Source: Cladorrhinum sp. PSN259
Lineage: Eukaryota; Ascomycota; Sordariomycetes; Sordariales; Podosporaceae
Assembly: GCA_033725935.1 (NCBI GenBank)
Contig: MU867165.1
Coordinates: 1-17,716, forward strand
Direction of reading: 5' to 3'
DNA: 17,716 bases
Below the pieces are notes generated by a model. The model did not search any database. It was not told the DNA's origin and saw nothing but the letters and a program-made list of their open reading frames with translations. How positions within the stretch are numbered: the stretch's first letter is position 1; each line of letters starts with the position of its first letter. Below are positions 1 through 9,020 of the stretch, piece after piece. The translations under genes were made by a program, and so were the position numbers.

Positions 1-1690
1 CGTTAAGGTACGGTTTTCCTTGTGTAAATAGCAGTAGAGGGACCGACGAGCCCTGCCAAGGGCATAGCGGTGTACGAAATAATAATAATAATATAATAAA
101 AGATATAATTATCGTAAATATAATCGAACCAGGCGATACGTAAGTATAGGATATAGGTAAATAAGGCAAAGGGTATATCGTTAGGTCGTCCCCTTTTTTC
201 CCGGATGACTACTATTTCTCGGATATCCTCTACGACTCTCCCAGTTACTATAAAACTCTTTACCATATCTTCTAAGGTAACCTACTAGCCTATATCTCTG
301 CTTATATCTAGCTTTAAGGGGTAGTCAATCGTTCCCTTTGGTTCCGAGTTTTCGCTATCGTTAGGTAGAGATAATACGTATTATTCTAGTTCGCTAGTAT
401 ATTTTTCCTCGTTAAAGCCGTTATAAGTAGGTATAAAGGTATCGTCGTCGCTATCTTACTAAGCTAACCTAACGGTACGATCGTCCTCGGCAAACTATAT
501 ATATTTCTATTCAGGTACTAATTTAAATCTCCTAAAGGCACAATAATCTCGCGCATAATAACCTATCTTATTATAATTAAAATACTTAACCTTAGACTTA
601 TCCTTAGGCTTATCGCTATACTTACGCTAATTATTATATTATGCTACGCTAATATCTATAAGTCCTGAATAAGTTCTAATTAAAATACTCTTATACTAAT
701 ACTTCTTAAAGGTATTAGCCTTAAGGAAGCGCAGGTCCTTATAAACGCCTTTATCTTCTATTACTTTCTTAAAGATACGGTTATCGACGATAATAGCTTT
801 GCTAATATAGGCGTCGAGCGATAAGGCGTATCGATCCTACTTAATAAGTTTATCCTTAACCTTAGGTTTTAGTCCCCTATAGAACTTATTCTTTAAGGCT
901 ATTTCTGCCCAGTTTACCCTAAAAGCGTCGCGACGGAATAATATCGCGTACGTTATAACTAATACTATCTGCACTAATCGCTCTAAGCAATCTTCGGCGG
1001 CCTTCTCTTCGTCAGGCTCGCTATATATTTTCTTAATTTCCTCCTTAAACTTACTTAACCCATCCTTAAAGATCTATAAGGTAAAGGTCTCCCTTTTATC
1101 CTCGGCGTAATCGAAATAGTTCCTAAAGATCCCGTCGAATTATTACTTAAGGTCTCCTTTAAGGAAATTAACAGCGTAAAGGAGTTAAGACTCGGGATCC
1201 TTAATATTATAGAGCCGGAAGTTGGTTCGGACGTACGAGATCTAGGGCGGAAGTTCCTATTTATTGCCACTAAAGATAGGGGGTTTACTGACCTTAATTA
1301 CGATCTTAGGAATATTATCGGTCTTATTAGCACACTTGCTCGCGATAACGGTTTAAAGACGTATAATTTCCTCCTTAAGTTCTTTAAATTCGTCCTTCGC
1401 TATTAGGGTTTCTTCTATACCGAGGAGTTTCCGTCTAATAATATTAATCTTCTCCTTAAGGTTTAATTTCGGAACCTTTTCTTCGTCGGAATCGTTATCG
1501 CTAGGCGGAGTAACGTCCGGAAGTTAGACTTCTCCCTCATTAATATTCGGGTTAACGGTAAAGGGATTAGCGAAAGCGGTAGCTATATTAGAGGTTATTC
1601 GTAGTATCTAAGTATAATATTCGATCTTAGATAACGCAAGTAACGTATTATAACCTATACCGAATAGGGTTCAGACTGCAAGGCAGTACG
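1..1690 (-). pseudogene. RIP-degraded gag of a Ty3/Gypsy-type LTR retrotransposon (continues past left edge)
   Basis: One minus-strand frame (codons beginning at 1679, 1259, 1019, 899, 599 and so on) gives a coherent Gag-like protein over more than 500 codons if TAA/TAG are read as former Gln or Trp codons. In order: an acidic, coiled-coil-like N-terminal part (about 1500-1320); a KPPIFSGN segment (about 1290); a retrotransposon-gag capsid core including EPDEEKAAED (about 1018) and FYRGLKPKVKDKLIK (about 883-840); and a zinc knuckle at 584-543. All four CCHC ligands of the knuckle have become Tyr (TAT). In-frame stops occur, for example, at 1076-1074 and in the 1141-1260 stretch. No protease or reverse transcriptase lies in the window; pol would be to the left. 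The start codon cannot be fixed. The DNA is very rich in TpA and poor in CpA/TpG while CpG remains, as RIP predicts. Family assignment is by motif only. Confidence 0.75.
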
Positions 1691-1699
1691 CTTAAGGTA

Positions 1700-1916
1700 A
1701 TATAATAAAGGAATCGAAGATTATAGGACGCTCTCAGACGGGATTAATTACTATTAACTAATAAGTAGCTTTATAAAGTATCGCTATAAATATTATAGAC
1801 AATAAATAATTATATTGCTTACGTAAGGAACTAAGTCCTTACGATAAGAAGTGCCTAACACTTCTTCTACTTATAATAAAGCTATCTATATATATTTTCT
1901 AAGTATTTCGTACCTC
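1700..1916. repeat. AT-rich flank of the gag remnant with two adjacent perfect hairpins
   Basis: The stretch upstream (in gag orientation) of the Gag frame is extremely AT-rich and may hold the degraded leader or LTR. No LTR ends or primer-binding site could be defined. Two perfect 8-bp inverted repeats sit back to back. CGTAAGGA (1822-1829) pairs with TCCTTACG (1836-1843), and AAGAAGTG (1846-1853) pairs with CACTTCTT (1859-1866). No gene is seen here. Confidence 0.4.
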
Positions 1917-2018
1917 GCTCTATCTGCTCTATAGTCTTGGCACAGATCACATAGAGCAACTCTCAGTGCTCTATCTACTCTGTGGTCTTGGCACAGATCA
2001 TACAGAGCAACTCTCTGA
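1917..2018. repeat. 51-bp tandem direct duplication, each unit with an internal hairpin
   Basis: Two head-to-tail units start at 1917 and 1968, with period 51. They share the core GTCTTGGCACAGATCA. Each unit carries an inverted repeat around that core: CTCTAT/ATAGAG in unit 1 and CTCTGT/ACAGAG in unit 2. Both arms therefore differ between units in a way that keeps the pairing. The function is unknown. Confidence 0.7.
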
Positions 2019-2120
2019 TTGGTTTTCCCGGGACTTATGGGTCTTTACATCCCTGGCCCAATGATTGGCTGTAGTCTGCGCGATGCCCTGCATTATAGTC
2101 CGTGTGCGGGGGAAGACTTA

Positions 2121-2755
2121 CGCGCGAGGCGTAACAATACTCCGTGAGAATATTGTCGCGTCTGTTTGCACATCGTCTGCTTAGATCGCATGCTCGTATA
2201 GCAGGATATTGTGATCGGCGTCCGCCATAAAATGAAATCCTGATCGAATATCTGCATCGACGCGATTAATAATGAGAACCCTGGTGGCAGTGTGGGCGAT
2301 AGACTTCTTGATAGCCTTGAGCAATCCAAGGGGTGAGCTATCCTTATGGGATGTCCAACTTTCTGTCGACTTCGCACATTCGTCTAGACCGTCGATAACG
2401 AATGTGCATCTGGGTAGGGTTGTTACGATAGCCTGGAAGAGTTCGAGAATCTCTGTGCGTGTTGCCGTTTGGCCAGTCTTGGGATCGCATTTGGAACATG
2501 CTAACTCGAAGGCCCTTTGATCGCGAGATATGACTTGCAATATCCAGGACCTAATTACGATAAAGGGATCTCCCCGGCTTCCAGACTCAGAAGAGAAGAA
2601 AAAGAAGGCGATAATGGAGTCGGGAGCGGCTAATAAATGTTTGACAACGCTTGCATATAGGATGGTCTTCCTGGATAACGGGGAGGAGATATAGATAAAG
2701 AAGGAAACGGAGAACTGAACTTACGAAGCTTTAATATACTTTTTCTAGCTTATCC
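2121..2755 (-). pseudogene. NACHT-domain NLR (STAND ATPase) remnant
   Basis: Fungal NLRs are signal-transducing NTPases, many linked to self/non-self recognition. The minus frame ending at 2181 contains a clear NACHT Walker B, FVIDGLDEC (about 2402-2376). It is followed by the usual helical stretch, then SIAHTATRVLIINR and an IRSGF segment, the sensor-like region after Walker B. Upstream, KTILYASVVKHLL and GDPFIVIRSWILQVIS match the P-loop tail and the following strand/helix. The P-loop glycines are not recognisable; a 54-nt intron (2724 down to 2671, GTAAGT...CAG) may split this motif in the correct phase. The frame is closed by TAA at 2183-2181, but the same frame continues with ADDVQTDATIFSRSIV, the expected next segment, so the stop probably replaced a Gln codon. 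No N-terminal effector domain or C-terminal repeats (ankyrin, WD40, TPR) are found. Called a pseudogene with good confidence in the family. Confidence 0.7.
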
Positions 2756-2759
2756 TCAA

Positions 2760-3938
2760 ACGCTCTTTAAAAGTAGCTCGTGAATAATTCGAGGTGTCTT
2801 GACAGGTGATTAGATTGTTAGTAGTACTTATCTATAACAGTATTTGAACATGTTGTCAAAGGGAAAAGTGCAACATTGAACTGAAATTCTAACTGGACTA
2901 AGGCTGCTAAGATCCCATCGTGAAACATGCCAGGTGGGCTCGATTCGCGTATGGAGGCTCGTGTAAAAGAGAGAAGTGCGAGGTATGATTGCGCGACTTG
3001 TTTCAAAGCACTGCTTAATCCATCAAACCTGACGGATAGTGACAGGAGATATTGGAGTTATAAAAGATGTGAACGATGGTCCGGAGAATCGTGAACAGCT
3101 GGATGGCTTTTGTGAGGATGACTTGTGAGAGGATATTGAACTTGTTAGTAATTTGAATGGGCAAGTGTCAAGTTCGGATCAAATATAAATCTGTCGGGGA
3201 CTTGACGAATATCTGATAGACTGCCCAAGCGGGACTGAAAATATTTTGAAAGGGAAATGAGGAAAACAGATTCGAGGAATGCAAAGGGTACCAGCAGGCT
3301 TCTATGCCCGGGCAGTTGAACTTTGTATTCTCCCCGCAAGATTCGCCCGAGTGGCCGATCGGCGAGAAGAAGGCAAATATGGATCTGTTGAGGTGATTGA
3401 AGCATGTTATGGGGTATTTCAGTGTTTCACAACATGTGGGCGGATGGCCTGATTCTGTGCTGGACGGTGATTATCAATAGCGTGTTCGCTAGACTCAGGT
3501 CCAGATCGTTCTAGGCCAAGTTCTGTCTTGTTTCAGCTGAAAACGAAAGAAGCCTATCCGTTCATGATCTTCAGCATTACGCTAGTCTCCCTTCGGCTTA
3601 AGCCTCCGATATTTAGAGCCGCTACGGATGTTCTAGGCCACTTTATCGACGTCCGACATTAGGCTTAATCAGTTTATAGGTGTAGCTCAGCTGGGAACAA
3701 GCTGAAGGGGCTGAAGTCACGCTCACTAGTGATTGTGCCCCCGCCAATATCTCGGCGTCAAGAATTCAAAACTGGCTTAAGGTACCGAGTACCTTCTTCC
3801 TATACAAGTATTTAAGCAGTCCCTTCTTCTCGAATTTCCGGTGAATCCTGCCATCACTGCTCTATCAACGCCACTAAGCACCAAACAGAGCCAGCCCGGC
3901 ATCACATCATTACCACAATCTATCATTCCGTATTCAAC
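2760..3938. other. Intergenic region between the NLR remnant and the aegerolysin-like gene
   Basis: Minus-strand open frames at 2818-3006 and 3145-3405 show no recognisable domain. They could be debris of the NLR 5' exons, but this cannot be supported. A TATA-like TATTTAAG at 3809-3816, about 125 nt before the ATG at 3939, and the pyrimidine-rich stretch after it are a reasonable core promoter and leader for the downstream gene. Confidence 0.4.
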
Positions 3939-4461
3939 ATGGCCGACTTTCTTGTTGAGGCCCTCCAAGTAATAATGAACCATGGCGACGCGTACACGGC
4001 GGCCGCCCGCGTTGCCAACCATTTGTCGGGCTCGATGGAACCACGCAGTATCGCCATCGTCTTGATCAACAATTCTGACCAGCAGCTCATCTGGGACGAC
4101 TCGGGCCTCGACCACGGCAAACGCTCCATCACGGCGCCAGACTTCATCAACCCACGCACCCACGGCCACTGGATGTTGGAGTCGGATGGCTTCCTCACTG
4201 GTTGCGAAGGCTGGATGCATTGGAAAGTTGGGCAAGATGGTCCAATGCTCAAGGTCAACTACGATAACCCGTACGACGGAGGTAACGAGTATAACTGCTG
4301 GGTCCATCCCCAGGAAAACACCCTATACAAAGTCGAGAAGACGGGCGGACGCGGCAACAAAGCCACTATTGCTTTCACCTTTTCAAACCGTAAGTCCTTA
4401 CTGCCTGGCATACCAAGTTGGATGTTCCATGAGCTGACATGAATATGATTCCAAAGGTTAA
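3939..4461 (+). CDS. Aegerolysin-like small protein, two exons
   Basis: Aegerolysins are small beta-sandwich proteins, usually about 130-150 aa, that bind particular membrane lipids; some act with a pore-forming partner. The coding sequence is probably 3939-4389 joined to 4457-4461, giving 151 aa. The ATG sits in a good fungal context (CAACATGG). The intron (4390-4456, 67 nt) has donor GTAAGT, branch CTGAC (4434) and acceptor AAAG; reading through it gives a 167-aa frame instead. Visible features supporting the family are the IVLINNS strand near residue 40, a LDHG turn, a W.LESDGFLTG.EG core around residues 73-88, a DNPYDGG segment and a C-terminal GG.GN.ATI.FTF strand. There is no signal peptide, as is common in this family, and no premature stop. 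No MACPF-type partner gene is in the window. The family call rests on the overall pattern and could be a related beta-sandwich family. Confidence 0.6.
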
Positions 4462-5265
4462 TTAAAAAAAAATTGTATTATCACTAATTAAAGAGTGGGA
4501 TCATCACGGCCACGGGTTCGGGACTTGGACATAGCAATGTTTTCTTCTTCATATAGCTACCTAGAGGGACAGGACATCACCCACTTACGGGCTTAGCATC
4601 TGTTTCACCTCACCCATCAACTGTCAATCTATAGGATTTATATCTTTCTTTGACAACCTTAATGCCCCAGTCTGTCTCGCAAGGAGGAAACAATAACCCT
4701 GTCGGTCACATGGTTCGACTTCAGCAACACACGTGCAAATAAGACCCAGGTTATCCCAGCAGCGGCAACCACAGGGGAGTAGCTTAGTACTAACGAGCTC
4801 GGCTGCAGCTACTAATCCCATTCTATCCGCGCATTGTATGCAGGGTTGCATTTCCCCTCTGTCCCCGAGACTTGGCCCCAAGGGGTAGGGGATAACAGGC
4901 GAACTCGTGCATTTTTATCCTGCAGCTTACGGACATTTTTATCAGTCTTTCCCCTCTTACCTTTCCCCCTTTTCTACTTGCTTACATACAACTAGACCCT
5001 CATGATGCAGGCTTCGAATAATAGAGAGCCACTATCACCAACTAAAGCCGTCAATGGCTAACAGTCCCGGTTATTAGGCCGAGCTAGAATTATTTAGGAA
5101 ATACATACAGTAAGAGACCTGCCAACCCCCGGACTCGAGATAGCGTAGTTGCATTACGACACTGCGGCCGCCGGCAGCAACGCGAATTGCTACATAACCA
5201 CGAGTCCCCGGGGCCGGGTTCTGGTATCCCGGACGGATAACGCTCTCTCAACCACCGATTAATCA
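4462..5265. other. Intergenic region without a supported gene
   Basis: The stretch starts with an A-rich segment just after the stop at 4461 that could serve 3' end formation. Short open frames on both strands have no recognisable domain or supporting context. A GC-rich inverted repeat, CCGGG/CCCGG, lies at 5214-5232. Confidence 0.4.
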
Positions 5266-5283
5266 TTTTTTTTTTTTTTTTTT
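5266..5283. repeat. Homopolymer run of 18 T followed by AGCTA
   Basis: The tract runs 5266-5283 and is followed by AGCTA. A second tract of 16 T with the same AGCTA follows at 16559-16574. The tracts could be reverse-strand poly(A) tails of retroposons, but no element body or target-site duplication was found. Confidence 0.6.
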
Positions 5284-5323
5284 AGCTAAAATTGCACTTT
5301 AACCTACCTAAAAGGTCGTCGAG

Positions 5324-7366
5324 ATACGGCTGCTCAAGGATCTCATTACGGCATGCTTACTTGTGGCATATTCTGTCAATGCGACTTCCCTCGGGCTCCA
5401 AGACCGTGCTGGAGGGAAATGTAAGAAAGCGGCACCGACGGCCACGGTCAAAAACGGCACATATACCGGCCTGTGCAACTCCAAGTACAAGCAGGACTTT
5501 TTTCTTGGGATGCCGTATGCCAAGGTGACTTTTTATTGAACCCCTTAGATCCATGACCTTTTTCCTTCAACTGACTCTTTCCAGCCACCTGCCCGCTTCA
5601 CAATTGCTAAACCCCTCAGCTCAACATAGTCCGGTGTCCGCAATGCAACGACATACCCCAAACACTGCATGGGCTTCGGCCCCGCTACGAGATGTCCGAA
5701 GACTGCCTCTACATCAACGTCATCCGTCCGGCCGGCATCGACGAAAATGCCCAGCTCCCCGTAGCTATCTGGATCCACGGAGGCGGGCTCACTATGGGTG
5801 GCTCCGCCGACAGAAGATACAATCTTTCGTTTATCGTAGAGAACAGCGTCGAGCTGGGCACGCCCATTATTACAGTGAGCTTCAACTACCGCATGGCCGC
5901 CTTTAGGTTCCTGTCGGGACCCGAAGTGCAGGCTTCCGGTGCGACCAATCTGGGATTTAGAGATCAAAGGCATGCGCTTTGGTGGATTCAGGAGAACATT
6001 GCTGCTTTTGGAGGGTCGCCTGACAAGGTCACGCTATAGGGGGAGAGTGCTGGTGCTATTAGCATCAATGCCCATTTATTTGCTTTTAATAGTAACATCC
6101 TGTTTTTGCTCAACTTCTCCTATCTTTCTTGGATCTATGTCTGACATCCCCACCAGGTCGTAATAACGGTCTATTCCGCGCTGCTGTCGTCCAGTCCGGC
6201 TTCGGCGGTGGCCTTCACCGCTACCCCGGCGGCCTCAATAACACCTCCGTGGCCAGCACCAATTACAAGAAACTGGTCCAAGCTACATCCTGTGCCAGCA
6301 CTTATGGCACGCCTGCCTCGCTCCAATGTCTCCGTGACCTTTCCCTTGCCGATCTGATGACAGTCCTGAGCAATCGCGCTCTCGATGTGGCCATCTGGGT
6401 ACCGGCCATAGACGGCGATTTGATCGCCGACTACCCCTCTCGGCAGTCCGCCGATAGTCGCTTTATCAAAGTTCCCGTACTAGTCGGCCAGAACACGGAT
6501 GAAGGAGCGTCGTTTGGTGCAAATCGTAGTGCGACTTCAGGGCCGATTAATACCGACGAGCAGATGGCCGAGTCGGTGACGCGGGTCATATTTGGACCCA
6601 ACCACCCCAACTTGGACAACCTCGTCAGGGAACTTCTTTATCTGTACCCGGATATTCAAGCTGTAGGGGATACCGTCCCTAGATAAGTACCCGGTCATCA
6701 AACCCGGATCACCCGAGGCTGGCTTCCTAGGGTTGCAATACAAACGGTCAACGGCCATTTACGGCGACTGGTAAGCTCACATCGTCAGTTAACGCAACTC
6801 CTCAGCATTTCCACGCGAGACTGACTATGTCCCTCCTTTAGGATAGAAACCTACCAGCTAAGAAGGGCCTCCAAGCCTAGTCCAAACACGGCATACCAGC
6901 ATGGAACTACCGCTTGGACGTAACCAACGTCGGCGTCCCCGGTACGTCTGGCTTCCCACTCTTTTTCTCGTCTCGCACTGCACTTGCTAACTTATATACA
7001 AAAAAAGGCTACCAATCTACAGCGCACTTCCAAGAAATACCCTACACATTCTCCAACCTCGACGGCGTCGGCTACGCGCGCAACCCCTTTGAGGGCGCGC
7101 CCAAGTCGTACCGTACCCTGGCAAAGGTCATGTCCAACACGTGGATTCGCTTCTTCGTGTCGATAGATCCCACTGCTGGGACGTCCACTGGCCGTATCGA
7201 GTCCCGGGTGGTCCAATGGCCGCGGTATAATCCTGCCGAGGGCGGCGGTGTGGGTAGGAATATTGTTTGGGATGGGAGTAAGATTTCGTATATGGAGTGG
7301 GATAGTTTTAGAGCGGAGGGGGTGAATTGGATGATTGAGAATTCGTTGAGTGCGTTGGGGACATAA
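5324..7366 (+). pseudogene. Type-B carboxylesterase/lipase pseudogene (alpha/beta hydrolase, COesterase family), five exons
   Basis: Type-B carboxylesterases are typically secreted serine hydrolases of esters. Exons are 5324-5524, 5585-6091, 6157-6770, 6842-6941 and 7008-7366; introns of 60-71 nt have CTGAC or CTAAC branch sites. Exon 1 encodes a signal peptide (RLLKDLITACLLVAYSVNA), then TVKNGTYTGL and DFFLGMPYAK. Later come SEDCLYINV, the oxyanion segment HGGGL (about 5776), the nucleophile elbow GESAG (Ser at 6046-6048), the acid in NTDEG (about 6495) and the catalytic His in HFQE (about 7026). The end, AEGVNWMIENSL, is typical, and the roughly 590-aa size is normal. Lesions: start ATG now ATA (5324-5326); Trp codons now TAG at 5627, 6037 (just before GESAG) and 6878; a 1-nt loss in the C run 5680-5683; a 1-nt gain in the G run 6666-6669; and one more phase break between 6771 and 6872. 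Original bases are inferred from family conservation. Confidence 0.88.
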
Positions 7367-7599
7367 AGACTATGTATAGCAGCAAGCAAAAGAAATTGGC
7401 AAAAAAGGTAAACTTTATTGGCAGCACCCGGTGCAGAACTGGGGATTTTACATGACGGACTCAGCTGCATCAGAGTATAAGAGGACAGATAAAGGGGATG
7501 GTATTGAAAGTTCAACCCAACTTCTCGCAATTCGTTTCCTCTCTTCAAGCATATATCTTAGACCTTTACATTCCTTCGATATCTGTGCCCTCATATATA
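7367..7599. other. 3' flank of the esterase pseudogene
   Basis: No gene is supported here. Overlapping short frames on both strands have no recognisable motif. Confidence 0.3.
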
Positions 7600-8074
7600 T
7601 ATCCATATCAATATGGCATCACGACATCCTGGAACTCTGCAAACTCTACCGGATATCCTTTCGGATCTAAGACTTGCCTCCAAAGATACAAACAGCCGAA
7701 TCAGTTAAATGTATGCTAGTCTCCTCAGAAGAGAGGTTCCACATCCGCAGATAACATTATCTACGTTTTTAAATACCTCGACTACCCGGGAGCCTAAACT
7801 TAGAGTACCTTTAGGTAAGGCGGTTCTACGGAGCAACATTGCCCAGTCTGTGATACATTTCTTATAATTAGTTACGAAAGTAATCATCGGGAAGCTTCCG
7901 ACTAGCTTATAGCTAAGGAATTCCCTGCGCCGAGGGACTGAAAAGAATGCTCTTTTCTTTATCCCCAGAGTCTACCTCCATAGGCTCAGGAGAATCGGCC
8001 TGTTCTTCTAGGTAGAGCTATACAATCATCTCGGTAAGCTCGCCATTACATAAAGAGGATATAGGGTCGGCCAT
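7600..8074 (-). pseudogene. Possible RIP-hit coding remnant of unknown function
   Basis: On the minus strand an ATG at 8074-8072 in good context (AAATATGGC) opens a protein-like frame starting MADPISSLCNGELTEMIV. It passes through an acidic segment (EPMEVDSGDKEK) and KLPDDYF to CVIFGG-like sequence near 7690. The frame is cut by about a dozen stops, nearly all TAA or TAG, the outcome expected if Gln codons were hit by RIP. I do not recognise a family. Several other frames in this stretch also look mildly protein-like, so it may be chance in AT-rich DNA. Confidence 0.3.
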
Positions 8075-8819
8075 ATTTGTTACCAAAGAAGGAAATATAC
8101 GAGATTAGGAACATACTTAGAATCTGGCACGTGCCGACAAAGCATATACCAACAACATCTATAAATACGGAGATTAGGAGGCGGGATAACACTTCTTTTA
8201 TAGGCAGATGTGAGATAACCCAGATCCGGGCTCTGGGAGTCAGTTGCCGGAACTCAGGCAACGATCCGGCACATGACTGGTCTGTTTCTAATTATTAAAT
8301 TTATTCTCTATTTTTTTTTCTTGCTGAGCTATTATAAAGCAAAGGGGGTTCTAATCTTATCCAGTGTCCTTATTACTTTCATATCTGATGTCCAGTCCTA
8401 CTTTAAGTCAATACTTACCATCTTGGCTTGGACTCTAGGTCTGTATTACCCTTCCCTTGCTTGGCGGCTTCTATATCCGACTGTGTCGAGGCATAAATTC
8501 GAGGCCGGTACTGGACTTCTGTAAGTATCGGTAGCGGGTCACCAGAAAATGAAAATTAGCTTAAATCCCCCCAATTACGAGGTGCTCTTGTTAAAAACCA
8601 ATATAATTCTAAGTAACCTATCCTGAGCCGAGTAAAAGGGCGGTCCGAGTGTACCAGTGGATTTCTATTCAAGCAACTGCATGGTTCTTCATAGAGATAA
8701 TATGCGGAGAAAGAGAACTACGTGTGTATTGTCAAGAATAACGTCCACTATTACGGTGGTCAGAAAGTCCCTCAAAATTGCTTGTATTGTTCAAAACTGT
8801 CACTTCTGGGCAAGGCCCT
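8075..8819. other. Region without a supported gene
   Basis: Short frames at 8077-8298, 8273-8524 and 8657-8845 (plus) and 8046-8261 (minus) have no start context, domain or intron signals that would support them. The 8273-8524 frame is hydrophobic only because the DNA is T-rich. Confidence 0.35.
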
Positions 8820-9020
8820 CTAACCCCAAGAAAACGGAAGGATAGGAATAAAAAGAATAATATAATAGTATACCGGCAATCGGTCGCAAAGAGGTAAAAA
8901 TCGGTTCAGGGGAAAGAGACGGTCTTAATCTTTCGAACGGTACCGGTTACATCGATTTTAGCAGCAGAAAAATCCATCAGATTTTACTCTACGAAAAAAA
9001 CGATCGGATTCTACCCCCCC
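8820..9020 (-). repeat. Dispersed repeat A, copy 1 (inverted, truncated)
   Basis: Read on the minus strand, this segment matches 16274-16440 along its length. Shared landmarks are GGGGGTAGAATCCGAT (here 9018-9003), AACCGGTACCGTT, GACGGTCTCTTTCCC, TTGCGACCGATTG, the ATTATATTAT stretch and TTTTCTTG..GGTTA. It carries an extra near-duplicate of the GTAGAATCCGATGG motif (about 8970-8985). It ends at a run of seven C at 9014-9020. The palindromic head present in copies 2 and 3 is absent, so this copy looks truncated. No open frame explains it. Confidence 0.75.

Noticed and set aside
3675..3735. tRNA-like D-arm sequence (GTAGCTCAGCTGG)
   Set aside because: No T-loop GGTTCGA-like sequence, acceptor stem or anticodon arm at the right spacing.
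3777..4307. Long minus-strand open frame (176 codons) across the aegerolysin-like gene
   Set aside because: It is antisense to a gene with a good start, intron and recognisable motifs; its own product has no domain and reflects codon bias of the plus strand.
5150..5265. Possible tRNA-derived SINE ahead of the T18 tract
   Set aside because: The candidate B-box arm (CCGGG..CCCGG) has a 9-nt loop, and no convincing A-box or target duplication was found.
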